A DNA stretch of 64,000 nt from Methylohalobius crimeensis 10Ki (GTDB lineage Bacteria > Pseudomonadota > Gammaproteobacteria > Methylococcales > Methylothermaceae), in assembly GCF_000421465.1 (NCBI RefSeq), contig NZ_ATXB01000001.1:1426001-1490000 (forward strand). The letters are read 5' to 3'. The first letter of the stretch is position 1. The number at the start of each line of letters is the position of its first letter. This document shows, in pieces, positions 36,474-43,692 of the stretch. The notes beneath the pieces were generated by a model, which had not been told where the DNA came from, ran no database searches, and saw only the letters and a program-made list of their open reading frames with translations. Both the position numbers and the translations under genes were made by a program.

Positions 36474-36543
36474 TTTGTGTCAGATTGGCCGTTTTGGCAC
36501 AATGAATACGTCTTAAAATAACCACAATGAGTGGAGGAGAATT
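36474..36543 (+). repeat. Duplicated upstream region, copy 1
   Basis: This stretch matches 37363-37435 closely. Shared blocks are TTTGTGTC, GTTTTGGCACAAT, AATAACCACAA and GAGTGGAGGAGA, ending at the ATG of each paralogous gene. It shows that the gene duplication included promoter and ribosome-binding site. In this copy a -35-like TTGGCA lies at 36494-36499, but the -10 is poor (three bases are missing compared with copy 2). Confidence 0.85.
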
Positions 36544-37230
36544 ATGCGAACGACTATCAAGCCCGTTTTGTTCTTATGTGCGATTCTTTTTGGTACAGCC
36601 GCTTTCGCTGACGGGGGGGGTGGTGGCGGAGTCGGAACCGGTTGCCGGTTGCCGATGGGAAAATTCGTCCTGATGTTTTCCGCGTATCAGCCTCAATTGA
36701 CAGGTAGCAAAAAGTATTGCACTACGCTTCCGAAATTGGGTCGGAGCAACCTGGTCTTTGACTTCGAGACGATGGGCGATACGACGGAAACGCTACTGAA
36801 AGGCACGAAAGGGAGTACGGTGCTTGGAACCCCGGAGGGGACCAAAAATACCCTGGAGAATTTGGATGATCGGATGAAGGAAATGTCCGGATTGATGAAA
36901 CAAATGACCATGTCCATGGAAGTGGTTGATAATAATGGCAGAACCGTTTTCGAACGCCCTCCGGAGAAGATGGATCGGGGCACCGTTGAATCGGTCGTCG
37001 ATTTCAAGGAAGCGGGCAAATACGAGGTCCATGTTACCTTGACCGACCCCAAGGGAAAGAGCATGGAAAATCATCTGGCCATTCAAGTCGGGAAAGACCC
37101 CGGAGAGACCACCCGGAATATGATTATCGCCATCGTGGTGATTTTCGCAGTTTTATACTTCATTTACATGTCCAGCCCGGGTTTCCGCAAACAGGTGGAT
37201 GGGGTGATTGCTAAGCTCAAAAACTTCTAA
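36544..37230 (+). CDS. Uncharacterised secreted, C-terminally anchored protein, copy A
   Basis: Protein of 228 residues of unknown function. A signal peptide ends at FADG, followed by six or seven glycines and VGTGCRLPMGKF. The exported part (about 24-185) has two conserved cysteines, C34 and C59 (KYCTTLP), and ends in a beta-sandwich-like segment (VDFKEAGKYEVHVTLTDPKG) reminiscent of FixH/YtkA-type domains. One transmembrane helix (MIIAIVVIFAVLYFIYMS) and a basic cytoplasmic tail close it. Copy B downstream is highly similar but lacks about 26 residues of the middle. Association with copper proteins suggests a periplasmic redox or metal-handling role; this is inference. Confidence 0.8.
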   Translation: MRTTIKPVLFLCAILFGTAAFADGGGGGGVGTGCRLPMGKFVLMFSAYQPQLTGSKKYCTTLPKLGRSNLVFDFETMGDTTETLLKGTKGSTVLGTPEGTKNTLENLDDRMKEMSGLMKQMTMSMEVVDNNGRTVFERPPEKMDRGTVESVVDFKEAGKYEVHVTLTDPKGKSMENHLAIQVGKDPGETTRNMIIAIVVIFAVLYFIYMSSPGFRKQVDGVIAKLKNF

Positions 37231-37255
37231 CATATTTCCGGTTTCGCCCTTTGAT

Positions 37256-37322
37256 TCGTCCCCTCTATGGCGGTGCCTGCAACCCTCAGAGAAGCGGGCC
37301 ACGATGCAGACGGAGGGGACGA
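37256..37322 (+). repeat. Long-range inverted repeat between the two paralogs
   Basis: TCGTCCCCTC at 37256-37265 is the exact reverse complement of GAGGGGACGA at 37313-37322, with 47 bases between. In the transcript running from copy A it could form a closed stem around a loop, upstream of the copy B promoter. It may be an attenuating structure or chance. Confidence 0.4.
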
Positions 37323-37362
37323 TATTGGCGTCACAAACACTTCTCCCTCTTTCGCGGAATGA

Positions 37363-37435
37363 TTTGTGTCGGTTGGGCTGTTTTGGCACAATAAACAGGC
37401 TTTTCTATAATAACCACAAAGAGTGGAGGAGAGTC
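37363..37435 (+). repeat. Duplicated upstream region, copy 2
   Basis: Partner of 36474-36543. It shares TTTGTGTC, GTTTTGGCACAAT, AATAACCACAA and GAGTGGAGGAGA with copy 1 and carries three extra bases that create a full -10 element. Confidence 0.85.
37383..37411 (+). promoter_or_regulatory. Sigma-70 promoter ahead of copy B and the copper-protein genes
   Basis: TTGGCA at 37383-37388 and a perfect TATAAT at 37406-37411 are 17 bases apart, about 25 bases before the ATG of copy B. It would drive copy B and the multicopper oxidase and cupredoxin genes behind it. Confidence 0.75.
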
Positions 37436-38044
37436 ATGCGAACGATGACCAGATCTATCCTGATGCTTTGGATGCTGCTTTTGGGTACTCCCGCTTTCGC
37501 CGATGGTGGCGGTGGCGGCGGAGTCGGAGGCGGTTGCCGTCTGCCGGTCGGCGATTTTTTCTTGATGTTCTCGGCCTACCAGCCCCAGGTGACGGGGAAT
37601 GTCAAGTATTGCACCACCCTTCCGAATTTGGGGCATACCAATTTGGTCTTTGATTACGAGACCTTGGAGGGAACCACGGCGCAAAAATCCAAACTGGATT
37701 TGGATCGTCAAATCAAGCAAATGATGATTGAAGTGGAAGTGGTCAAAGATGGACAGACCATCTACGAGCGCCCGGCGGAATCCATGGAAAAGGGAACAAT
37801 CGAATCGGTCGTCGACTTCCAGGAAGCGGGTGAATACGAAGTTCACGTCACCTTGGCCGATCCCAATGGCAAAAGCATAGAAAATCATATGGCTCTTCAA
37901 GTGGGGAAAGACACCGGGGAAACTACGCGGAATGCAATTATCGCCGCGGTGATTATCTTCGCGGTGCTTTACTTCGTTTACCTGTCCAGTGCGGGCTTCC
38001 GCAAGCAGGTGGATGCGTTGATCGCGAAATTCAAGAAATTCTAA
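37436..38044 (+). CDS. Uncharacterised secreted, C-terminally anchored protein, copy B
   Basis: Paralog of copy A, 202 residues: signal peptide ending at FADG, a glycine run, GCRLPVGDF, FSAYQPQVTG, KYCTTLPNLG, a central acidic part, VDFQEAGEYEVHVTLADPNG, a transmembrane helix (AIIAAVIIFAVLYFVYLS) and the basic tail FRKQVDALIAKFKKF. Compared with copy A it lacks a Met/Thr-rich stretch of about 26 residues after residue 80. ATG 37436 follows GGAGGAGA, identical in both copies. A longer frame from 37208 is not coding. The multicopper oxidase gene starts 34 bases after it. Confidence 0.8.
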   Translation: MRTMTRSILMLWMLLLGTPAFADGGGGGGVGGGCRLPVGDFFLMFSAYQPQVTGNVKYCTTLPNLGHTNLVFDYETLEGTTAQKSKLDLDRQIKQMMIEVEVVKDGQTIYERPAESMEKGTIESVVDFQEAGEYEVHVTLADPNGKSIENHMALQVGKDTGETTRNAIIAAVIIFAVLYFVYLSSAGFRKQVDALIAKFKKF

Positions 38045-38078
38045 ATCACAATAACAACATCCCAGGATAATCAAGTTG

Positions 38079-39794
38079 ATGCGGATACGTCTTGCGAGCG
38101 CGGCTGCCAGCGTTGCGATATTGTCTGTGGTAAATACGGCGGCGGGGAATCCCCCGCCGTCGTCGATTGAAGTGGATAAAGGACAAGCCGAGCCTTTTTG
38201 CCCCAAGGATAAGCCGGTTGAGTGGCGCGATGCCCAGGCGGTGGATGGCATCGAGATTGAGGAAGAACGCGTCTGTTGGCCGGATAATCCCCATGACATC
38301 GCTGCTTTCGTCAAGGGTACCAACAATATTACGATGCCCACCCTGATGAAGACGCGACTGGCCGCTGATTCGGTGATCAAGCGGAACGACCGCGACGGCG
38401 ACGGCGATCCGGATGAAATCGTCATCAAGCTGGAAGTGGCGGAATTGAACGGCGCGTCCCCTATTGCCGACGAATCGGTTCTCGATTTCGATATCGCGCC
38501 GGGTATTCGACCGGCTTTCTGGGTGTTCGCCCCTAAAACGCGGGGCATGGCCACCGAGGACGCTCACAGCGCGCAAGCCAACTCCCTGCTGCGTACTCCC
38601 TCGCCGGTCATTCGCGTCGAGCAAGGTGATGTGGTAAAGCTCGTCCTGGAAAACACCCACTATTTTCCTCACACCATTCATTTGCACGGCGTCGATCACC
38701 CATTCATGGATGAGGACGGCGAAGGAAACGACGGCGTGCCGCAAACCAGCGAGGGTTTCGTTCTCCCCGGAGGTCGGCGCATATACGACATCAGCCCGCG
38801 ACAGCCGGGTACCTTCATCTATCATTGCCATGTTCAAACTCATACCCATTTGGCCATGGGCTTGATCGGTATGCTGGTGGTGGAGGAAAACCGCCCCGAT
38901 AATTGGCTTCAAACCTTCAATGTGGGCGCGGGCAAGGTGCGCCATCCATCCAAGGGAAGCCTGGAGGCGTTCGATCAGGAATATGATCTCCATTATCAGG
39001 CGGTGGACAAGGAACTTCACGAAATTGTCCAGTCGAACAGCGATCCCCGTTTGATCGCCAAGAAAATGAACCGGGAATATGATTTGACCGATGCAAGCGA
39101 GGATTATTTCCTTCTCAACGGTCGTTCCTTTCCCTATACCCTGCGCGAATCCCTCATCGTCGTAGACCCGGACCAGGACATCAAATTGCGTGTGCTGAAT
39201 GCCCAGGGAGATTTGTTGGCAATTCATACCCATGGACATAAAGCCACCATTACCCATTACGATGGCGTGGAGGCCAATCCCGCCGCGCAAATTACCCGAG
39301 ACGTTTACGATTTGGCCCCGGCCCAACGGTTGGATCTGAAGTTGGATACCACAAACGACGGACTGCACAATTACGGTCCCGGCGTATGGGTTTTTCATGA
39401 CCATGTGGAACGCGGGATTACCACCGATGGCATGAACCCCGGCGGGAATGTGAGCGCCATCGTATATAAATCATTTCTTGACCCCAACGATGTGCCCCGG
39501 ATTCAGGGAGTCGATCTCGGCCAATATTTCACACGGGCTTTCTACGAACGCAAGCTTCCGGTATGGCAGGACATCGACGAATGGAACAGCTTAGGTGAAT
39601 CGGGTGCAGATCTTTCCCAAGCGGAGACGGAGTCGTCGAAGGCGCATCGGGAGGAGGCGGCTGAGCAGCCCGCCAAAACCCCCTTCCGCAACCTGTTGGT
39701 GGGGCTGTTCTTAGGGTTGTTGGCCTACGTTTTGTTCTCCAATCGTAAGCGCGCTCGAGAGCTGCTTTACCAGTATTGGCCTGGCAAAGGTTGA
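38079..39794 (+). CDS. Membrane-anchored multicopper oxidase
   Basis: Protein of 571 residues: signal peptide, an acidic N-terminal region with a calcium-loop-like DRDGDGDPDE, two cupredoxin domains and a C-terminal transmembrane anchor (LLVGLFLGLLAYVLF) with a basic tail. All four His-x-His copper motifs are present: HTIHLHG (H201, H203), HCHVQTHTHL (H249-C250-H251), HTHGH (H383, H385) and HDHVE (H440, H442), the pattern of a type-1 site plus a trinuclear site. It is expected to oxidise a periplasmic substrate with oxygen. The start is ATG 38079 (a TTG precedes it). The substrate is unknown; context suggests a partner in the cupredoxin encoded next. Confidence 0.88.
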   Translation: MRIRLASAAASVAILSVVNTAAGNPPPSSIEVDKGQAEPFCPKDKPVEWRDAQAVDGIEIEEERVCWPDNPHDIAAFVKGTNNITMPTLMKTRLAADSVIKRNDRDGDGDPDEIVIKLEVAELNGASPIADESVLDFDIAPGIRPAFWVFAPKTRGMATEDAHSAQANSLLRTPSPVIRVEQGDVVKLVLENTHYFPHTIHLHGVDHPFMDEDGEGNDGVPQTSEGFVLPGGRRIYDISPRQPGTFIYHCHVQTHTHLAMGLIGMLVVEENRPDNWLQTFNVGAGKVRHPSKGSLEAFDQEYDLHYQAVDKELHEIVQSNSDPRLIAKKMNREYDLTDASEDYFLLNGRSFPYTLRESLIVVDPDQDIKLRVLNAQGDLLAIHTHGHKATITHYDGVEANPAAQITRDVYDLAPAQRLDLKLDTTNDGLHNYGPGVWVFHDHVERGITTDGMNPGGNVSAIVYKSFLDPNDVPRIQGVDLGQYFTRAFYERKLPVWQDIDEWNSLGESGADLSQAETESSKAHREEAAEQPAKTPFRNLLVGLFLGLLAYVLFSNRKRARELLYQYWPGKG

Positions 39795-39808
39795 AAGGGG
39801 TTTAAAAG

Positions 39809-40630
39809 ATGCGATTGACTGTTTTAAAGGTTCTAGCGGGAGCAACCGTTTTGCTGAGCATGGCGGGACGGGCGGCAGAGATGCCGATGATGGATCATGG
39901 CCGGATGATGATGGATATGCGCGGACACATGGTGATGGGGCAAAATACCGATCAGCTTCCCGACGGCTGCCGCGAAATATCCGAAAACGTGAAGCTTACG
40001 GTTCATGCGGGGCATCGCCATGCCAAGTCTTATCCGGGAACGATATTCGGCTACAGCGAACACGAATGGAAGGTTGAGCCTTGTGCTCGGGTAACGGTGA
40101 ATTTGGTCAACGACGACAATGTAAGGCACCAATGGATGTTGCACGGATTACCCGAGGATCTTTATCCCATGGGGATGTTTCATATTGAAGTCACCGGCCC
40201 CGGTGAGGTGACCGGAACGTTCATCGCACCCCCGGAGAATAAAACTTATTTGGTACATTGCGATATTGCCCAGCATACCGAAAAGGGCATGAAAGCCCAG
40301 TTAATAGTGGGCAAGGGAAGCGGCATCCTACCCGGTATCCCCGGGGTGTCCGACGATCTGGTTAGCGCGTCCGGCCACGCAGGCTTATCGACCGCGCCGG
40401 AAACGGAAATCGGATCATCGCTGTTTTCGGGGATGGTCGTGTTAGGCTTTGTGGCGGGTATCCTGGGCGCACCTTATTTATTCCGCTGGGCGGGCATGCG
40501 CTTTTTCGGAATGAGCGGGAAAGATTTGAACAGCTATTTCTTCAATCGCATGACGGATTTGTTTTGCTTGTTCGTGCGCCTGTTCGTGTCGCTTTGGCGG
40601 CGTTTGGCTTGGACGAGGAGGCCGGTCTAG
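39809..40630 (+). CDS. Membrane-anchored cupredoxin with Met/His-rich N-terminus
   Basis: Protein of 273 residues. After the signal peptide comes a Met- and His-rich stretch (MPMMDHGRMMMDMRGHMVMG) likely to bind Cu(I). A cupredoxin domain follows with type-1 copper ligands H107 (VRHQWMLHG) and C151-x4-H156-x4-M161 (HCDIAQHTEKGM). A transmembrane helix near residue 210 (SGMVVLGFVAGILGAPYLF) is followed by a second hydrophobic, basic segment. It could pass electrons to or from the multicopper oxidase 14 bases upstream, or hand over copper. Confidence 0.85.
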   Translation: MRLTVLKVLAGATVLLSMAGRAAEMPMMDHGRMMMDMRGHMVMGQNTDQLPDGCREISENVKLTVHAGHRHAKSYPGTIFGYSEHEWKVEPCARVTVNLVNDDNVRHQWMLHGLPEDLYPMGMFHIEVTGPGEVTGTFIAPPENKTYLVHCDIAQHTEKGMKAQLIVGKGSGILPGIPGVSDDLVSASGHAGLSTAPETEIGSSLFSGMVVLGFVAGILGAPYLFRWAGMRFFGMSGKDLNSYFFNRMTDLFCLFVRLFVSLWRRLAWTRRPV

Positions 40631-40645
40631 GGAAAGTTTCAGCGA

Positions 40646-40677
40646 CCGCCTTTAGCGCTGGAAGGCGGGTTTTAATT
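40646..40677 (+). terminator. Intrinsic terminator of the copper-protein operon
   Basis: CCGCCTT at 40646-40652 pairs with AAGGCGG at 40662-40668 over a 9-base loop and is followed by GTTTTAATT. It lies 15 bases after the cupredoxin stop and ends the plus-strand operon before the convergent SBP56 gene. Confidence 0.75.
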
Positions 40678-40720
40678 GCAATGAGGCGGGCGGGGCCGTC
40701 CCTGGCTCCGTGCATTGCGG

Positions 40721-42019
40721 TTATCGGTACAAGGAATAGGCACCGAAACGCATTTGATGCGGATGTCCAAGTTTTTCCTCTATGAAGTCGATGGCGAATT
40801 CCGGGGACAATCGCTGACCGTCCCATTGATAAGCCTTGACGAATTGTTCGTTGTCTTTCCCTTTCTTATCCCATTGGGATAAGAGGGAGGAGCTGAAGTA
40901 GACGCGCTTCCCGTCCCAGCTCTGGGATACCATGTTGACTTGGGCGCCGATCTTCTTCTGGTAGATTTGCTTGGGATGGAAAGGGTCGGAAATGTCGAAC
41001 AGACGAGCAGTGCCATCCATGAACGTGGTCACCCAAAGCCGCCGGTCGTCGCTTTCGATTGAAATATCCACCGGCAGGAGCGTTTGCTTGGGATCGCCGA
41101 TATCGGCAACTGCTCGGGCTTGCCAGTTTTCTTCTTCATCCAGATAAATGAGCCAGATTTTGGCCGTCAAAGCGGTGCTGGTAAAACAGTAATTGTGGTT
41201 GGGATCCCAAGCGCATCGAATCTCCAGGGAGGCGCCTGGGACGTCGAATATCTTCTTGGGCTGACGTTTTTGCAGATCCCACAAAACCATGGTGTTGCCG
41301 AATTGTTTCATCGCCTCCTGATCTTTCACCAGACTGCCGAAATCCCGCATGTAATTCTTATGTCCGGTGAAAGAACTGCTCAGCATGATATCCAAGCGGG
41401 GGAGGGCGCGCACGTCGTAACCGTAACCGTCGGCGTATTGCCCGGTTTTAACGGCTCCTCGCAGATTTTTATCGGTGGGCATCCAATAGGTGGCGACGTA
41501 TTCGCCCGCGTTGGTATATTCCACCAATGCGGTGCGGCCACCGTAATCCTGGTGGTTGGATAAACCGCTGATGATCATCCGATCGGGCAAAGCATAGGTC
41601 GTATGTGGGCCGACCACGCCGCCGGTTTTTTCCACGAAATCGTCAATGACTTTGAACAGCTTCGGTTTGGCGGGATCGGTATGGACGTCGAAAATAAATA
41701 TTTTGCTGGTATCCAATCCGCCCGCCCATAAATATTTGCGATCATCGGTGAATCCGGAATGGTGAGCTTCGTGGCGCCCGCCCACCGAAAGCGAATGGAT
41801 CACTTCTCCGTAATGGGAGGATTTAGGGTTGACGTCGATGGTGACCAGCTTGTCGGAGCCGTCTCCAACCGCCTCCATTCCCAGTGTCCAGACATAGACG
41901 AAGTCCTCTTGACCGACGATTTTTTGCATGTAAGGCGATAACGGCGTTTCATCGCCGTGGCTTGGATTGCCGAGAGCAACCATCAAGCAACCTAAAATCA
42001 TCAATAGCCAATGTCGCAT
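40721..42019 (-). CDS. Exported SBP56-family protein (selenium-binding / methanethiol oxidase type)
   Basis: Protein of 432 residues with a signal peptide (about 1-22) and the beta-propeller motifs of the SBP56 family: GGRHEAHHSGFT, KYLWAGGLDTSKIFIFDV, LSNHQDYGGRTALVEY, RCAWDPNHNYCF and the C-terminal GHPHQMRFG. Members include mammalian selenium-binding protein 1 and bacterial MtoX, a copper-dependent periplasmic methanethiol oxidase; distinguishing MtoX from other members needs phylogeny. GAGGTG precedes the ATG. It converges on the multicopper oxidase-cupredoxin operon, and a membrane protein gene lies 152 bases upstream on the same strand. Confidence 0.88.
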   Translation of the reverse strand: MRHWLLMILGCLMVALGNPSHGDETPLSPYMQKIVGQEDFVYVWTLGMEAVGDGSDKLVTIDVNPKSSHYGEVIHSLSVGGRHEAHHSGFTDDRKYLWAGGLDTSKIFIFDVHTDPAKPKLFKVIDDFVEKTGGVVGPHTTYALPDRMIISGLSNHQDYGGRTALVEYTNAGEYVATYWMPTDKNLRGAVKTGQYADGYGYDVRALPRLDIMLSSSFTGHKNYMRDFGSLVKDQEAMKQFGNTMVLWDLQKRQPKKIFDVPGASLEIRCAWDPNHNYCFTSTALTAKIWLIYLDEEENWQARAVADIGDPKQTLLPVDISIESDDRRLWVTTFMDGTARLFDISDPFHPKQIYQKKIGAQVNMVSQSWDGKRVYFSSSLLSQWDKKGKDNEQFVKAYQWDGQRLSPEFAIDFIEEKLGHPHQMRFGAYSLYR

Positions 42020-42171
42020 AACGCACCTCTTATCTAGGTTACGGGCGGAAGATCGGAGGGCCGCCCATAAGTATTATTGGTTTTCCGTCAACAAGCTCAA
42101 TGCTTCGCACGGCCACCGATAATCTTATCCGGATCGGGCGTCGTTGGATATTTCAATCCTCGAATGCGTCT

Positions 42172-42945
42172 CTAGTCCTCAGCGGCGACTTGCACCCAAG
42201 CCGGTGGGGTCCACAAGTTTCTCACACGGTTCGGTAATGTCCGCAAACTGGTCCATTGGTTGATTAACCAAGTGGCTCCTCCCAGGGCCACCGCGTCCAC
42301 CAAGCAATACCACGTTGCCACTCCGCTCGGAGGATTCCCCTGAGGGATGAAGAGAAGAGGGTCTGATGCAACCCAAGCCCATGTGCCCAGCGACGTTCCG
42401 ATGAGTTCCAGATGAGTGGTGACAAAGAACGCGGCTAAATAGACCAAAGGCGCCCGCCCCCATAGGATGCAAGGGATGTAGATCGAAAATAAGATCATGC
42501 CAATCCAGTCGCCCCGTTCAGCAAGCGTGATCCCCCATAGAGACCATGCCCCCATCGTGGTGAGCACTCCCCAACAAATCGGGCGTTGAAAATATTGGAA
42601 GATGGGCGAGCGAGCGAGGGCCACGGCGGTCAGGTAAACCATGCCGTGTCCGGGCGGAATATAGGCGGGAATGTTATGGAAATAGTAGATATATCCATGC
42701 ATGAGCCCGGAGGCGAAGTGCTCGCCGGCGGTGGCGAACAAGACCGCGACCATGACCTGGAGACGAACCAAATTGGTTTCCCAGTACAATAAACCGATCA
42801 ATACCACCCATCCGCATTTCCCTAGGGCATTTTGCAAGGGCAGATCATGAAAGGAATCGACGTACAGACAGAAAGCGATGCCAATAAAAGTAACACCCGC
42901 GATAACCAGATCGTGAGCGCTGGCTTTGAAGGATCTCCAAATCAT
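42172..42945 (-). CDS. Uncharacterised polytopic membrane protein beside SBP56
   Basis: Protein of 257 residues with about seven hydrophobic segments. Distinctive motifs are HFASGLMHGYIYYFHN, IPPGHGMVYLTAVALARSP and PQGNPPSGVATWYCLVDAVAL. I do not recognise a named family and found no match to PmoA/AmoA. The multiple His in membrane loops could bind haem or copper. It is on the same strand as, and upstream of, the SBP56 gene, so the two may be expressed together. A perfect palindrome sits 17-32 bases before its ATG. No clear ribosome site is visible. Confidence 0.7.
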   Translation of the reverse strand: MIWRSFKASAHDLVIAGVTFIGIAFCLYVDSFHDLPLQNALGKCGWVVLIGLLYWETNLVRLQVMVAVLFATAGEHFASGLMHGYIYYFHNIPAYIPPGHGMVYLTAVALARSPIFQYFQRPICWGVLTTMGAWSLWGITLAERGDWIGMILFSIYIPCILWGRAPLVYLAAFFVTTHLELIGTSLGTWAWVASDPLLFIPQGNPPSGVATWYCLVDAVALGGATWLINQWTSLRTLPNRVRNLWTPPAWVQVAAED

Positions 42946-42961
42946 GTCATGAAATCATTTT

Positions 42962-42977
42962 ATTTGACCGGTCAAAT
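42962..42977. promoter_or_regulatory. Perfect 16-bp palindrome, candidate operator
   Basis: ATTTGACC at 42962-42969 is directly joined to its reverse complement GGTCAAAT at 42970-42977. It lies just upstream of the minus-strand membrane protein gene. The form TTGACC-GGTCAA is typical of sites bound by dimeric TetR-type repressors. No such regulator is encoded nearby. The rest of the 233-base gap up to 43178 shows no gene. Confidence 0.55.
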
Positions 42978-43178
42978 TACACGTTTCGAGCCGAAATCTC
43001 AACCGCTGAGGGCTGGACAAGCTCGGCTGGAGAAGGCAAAAAGCCGTCTCCCTGCTGGTCAACCGCAGGCGGAATGGGTATGCTTTCTTGGTGAGAGAGG
43101 AGAAATACGACGCTTCGAGAGGGCGTCTAAAAGAAGTTCGGAGATAAATAATCGAATGAGGATGGGAGTGTTCGATCT

Positions 43179-43631
43179 ATGTGGGAAAAATTCATAAAAA
43201 ATAAATATTCAGTATTACTATTAATTGTTTATGTCATCGCTTTGTATGTCATTCTCAACAAAGTCGTGGTGCCGTTCGTGCTCAATATGACCGGAAGTGA
43301 ATTTTTCACGGGCGATTCCTCGGAAGGGGGAGAAGCCGCCCAAGTTCATAACGAGCGGACCGCGATGGCGTTGCTGCAGTGCAATGGCTTTGTACGGGAT
43401 AAATACGACGAGGATACCGTGCTCGTTTTCGACGACAAGGCACATCAGTCCTGGGATATCGGGTTCGGTCGATTTTTAATCAAATCGAGGGTGATGGTCA
43501 CCGAACCGGGAGAAGCGGCCGTCCGCCAACAGTATGTTTGCGAACTCAAACATACGGGAGGCGATTTGGCCGATCACGATAATTGGAAGCTCACAGGCTT
43601 ATCGGTCACCGACGTTGCGGCTACCCAGTAA
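43179..43631 (+). CDS. Hypothetical membrane-anchored protein
   Basis: Protein of 150 residues with a single N-terminal transmembrane segment (YSVLLLIVYVIALYVIL) and a soluble C-terminal part containing TAMALLQCNGFVRDKY and YVCELKHTGG, with two Cys that could pair. No family recognised. The first 60 bases are clearly richer in A and T than the surroundings. GGGAG lies 11 bases before the ATG. It is isolated between divergent and convergent genes and ends at a terminator shared with the Tim44-like gene. Confidence 0.6.
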   Translation: MWEKFIKNKYSVLLLIVYVIALYVILNKVVVPFVLNMTGSEFFTGDSSEGGEAAQVHNERTAMALLQCNGFVRDKYDEDTVLVFDDKAHQSWDIGFGRFLIKSRVMVTEPGEAAVRQQYVCELKHTGGDLADHDNWKLTGLSVTDVAATQ

Positions 43632-43644
43632 AATACGCGATAAA

Positions 43645-43672
43645 AAAGGCGCCGCTGAAAGGCGGCACCTTT
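43645..43672. terminator. Bidirectional intrinsic terminator
   Basis: AAAGGCGCCGC at 43645-43655 pairs with GCGGCACCTTT at 43662-43672 with one mismatch over a 6-base loop. On the minus strand the stem is followed by TTTTTT, and on the plus strand by an AT-rich tail, so it can end both the hypothetical gene and the convergent Tim44-domain gene. Confidence 0.85.
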
Positions 43673-43692
43673 ATCTATCTCTTTATCTATCT

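Noticed and set aside
36491-36520. Sigma-54 promoter suggested by TTGGCAC upstream of the paralogs
   Set aside because: The GC element expected 10 bases after the GG (-12) is absent in both copies, while copy 2 has a perfect sigma-70 -10 at the right distance.
38046-39404. 452-codon antisense frame over the multicopper oxidase
   Set aside because: The plus-strand frame has complete copper motifs, signal peptide and anchor; the antisense frame shows none.
42172-42945. Possible PmoA/AmoA-like membrane subunit
   Set aside because: Helix number and context suggested it, but the motifs (IPPGHGMVYL, PQGNPPSGVATWY) do not match those of particulate methane or ammonia monooxygenase subunit A, and no B or C subunit gene is nearby.
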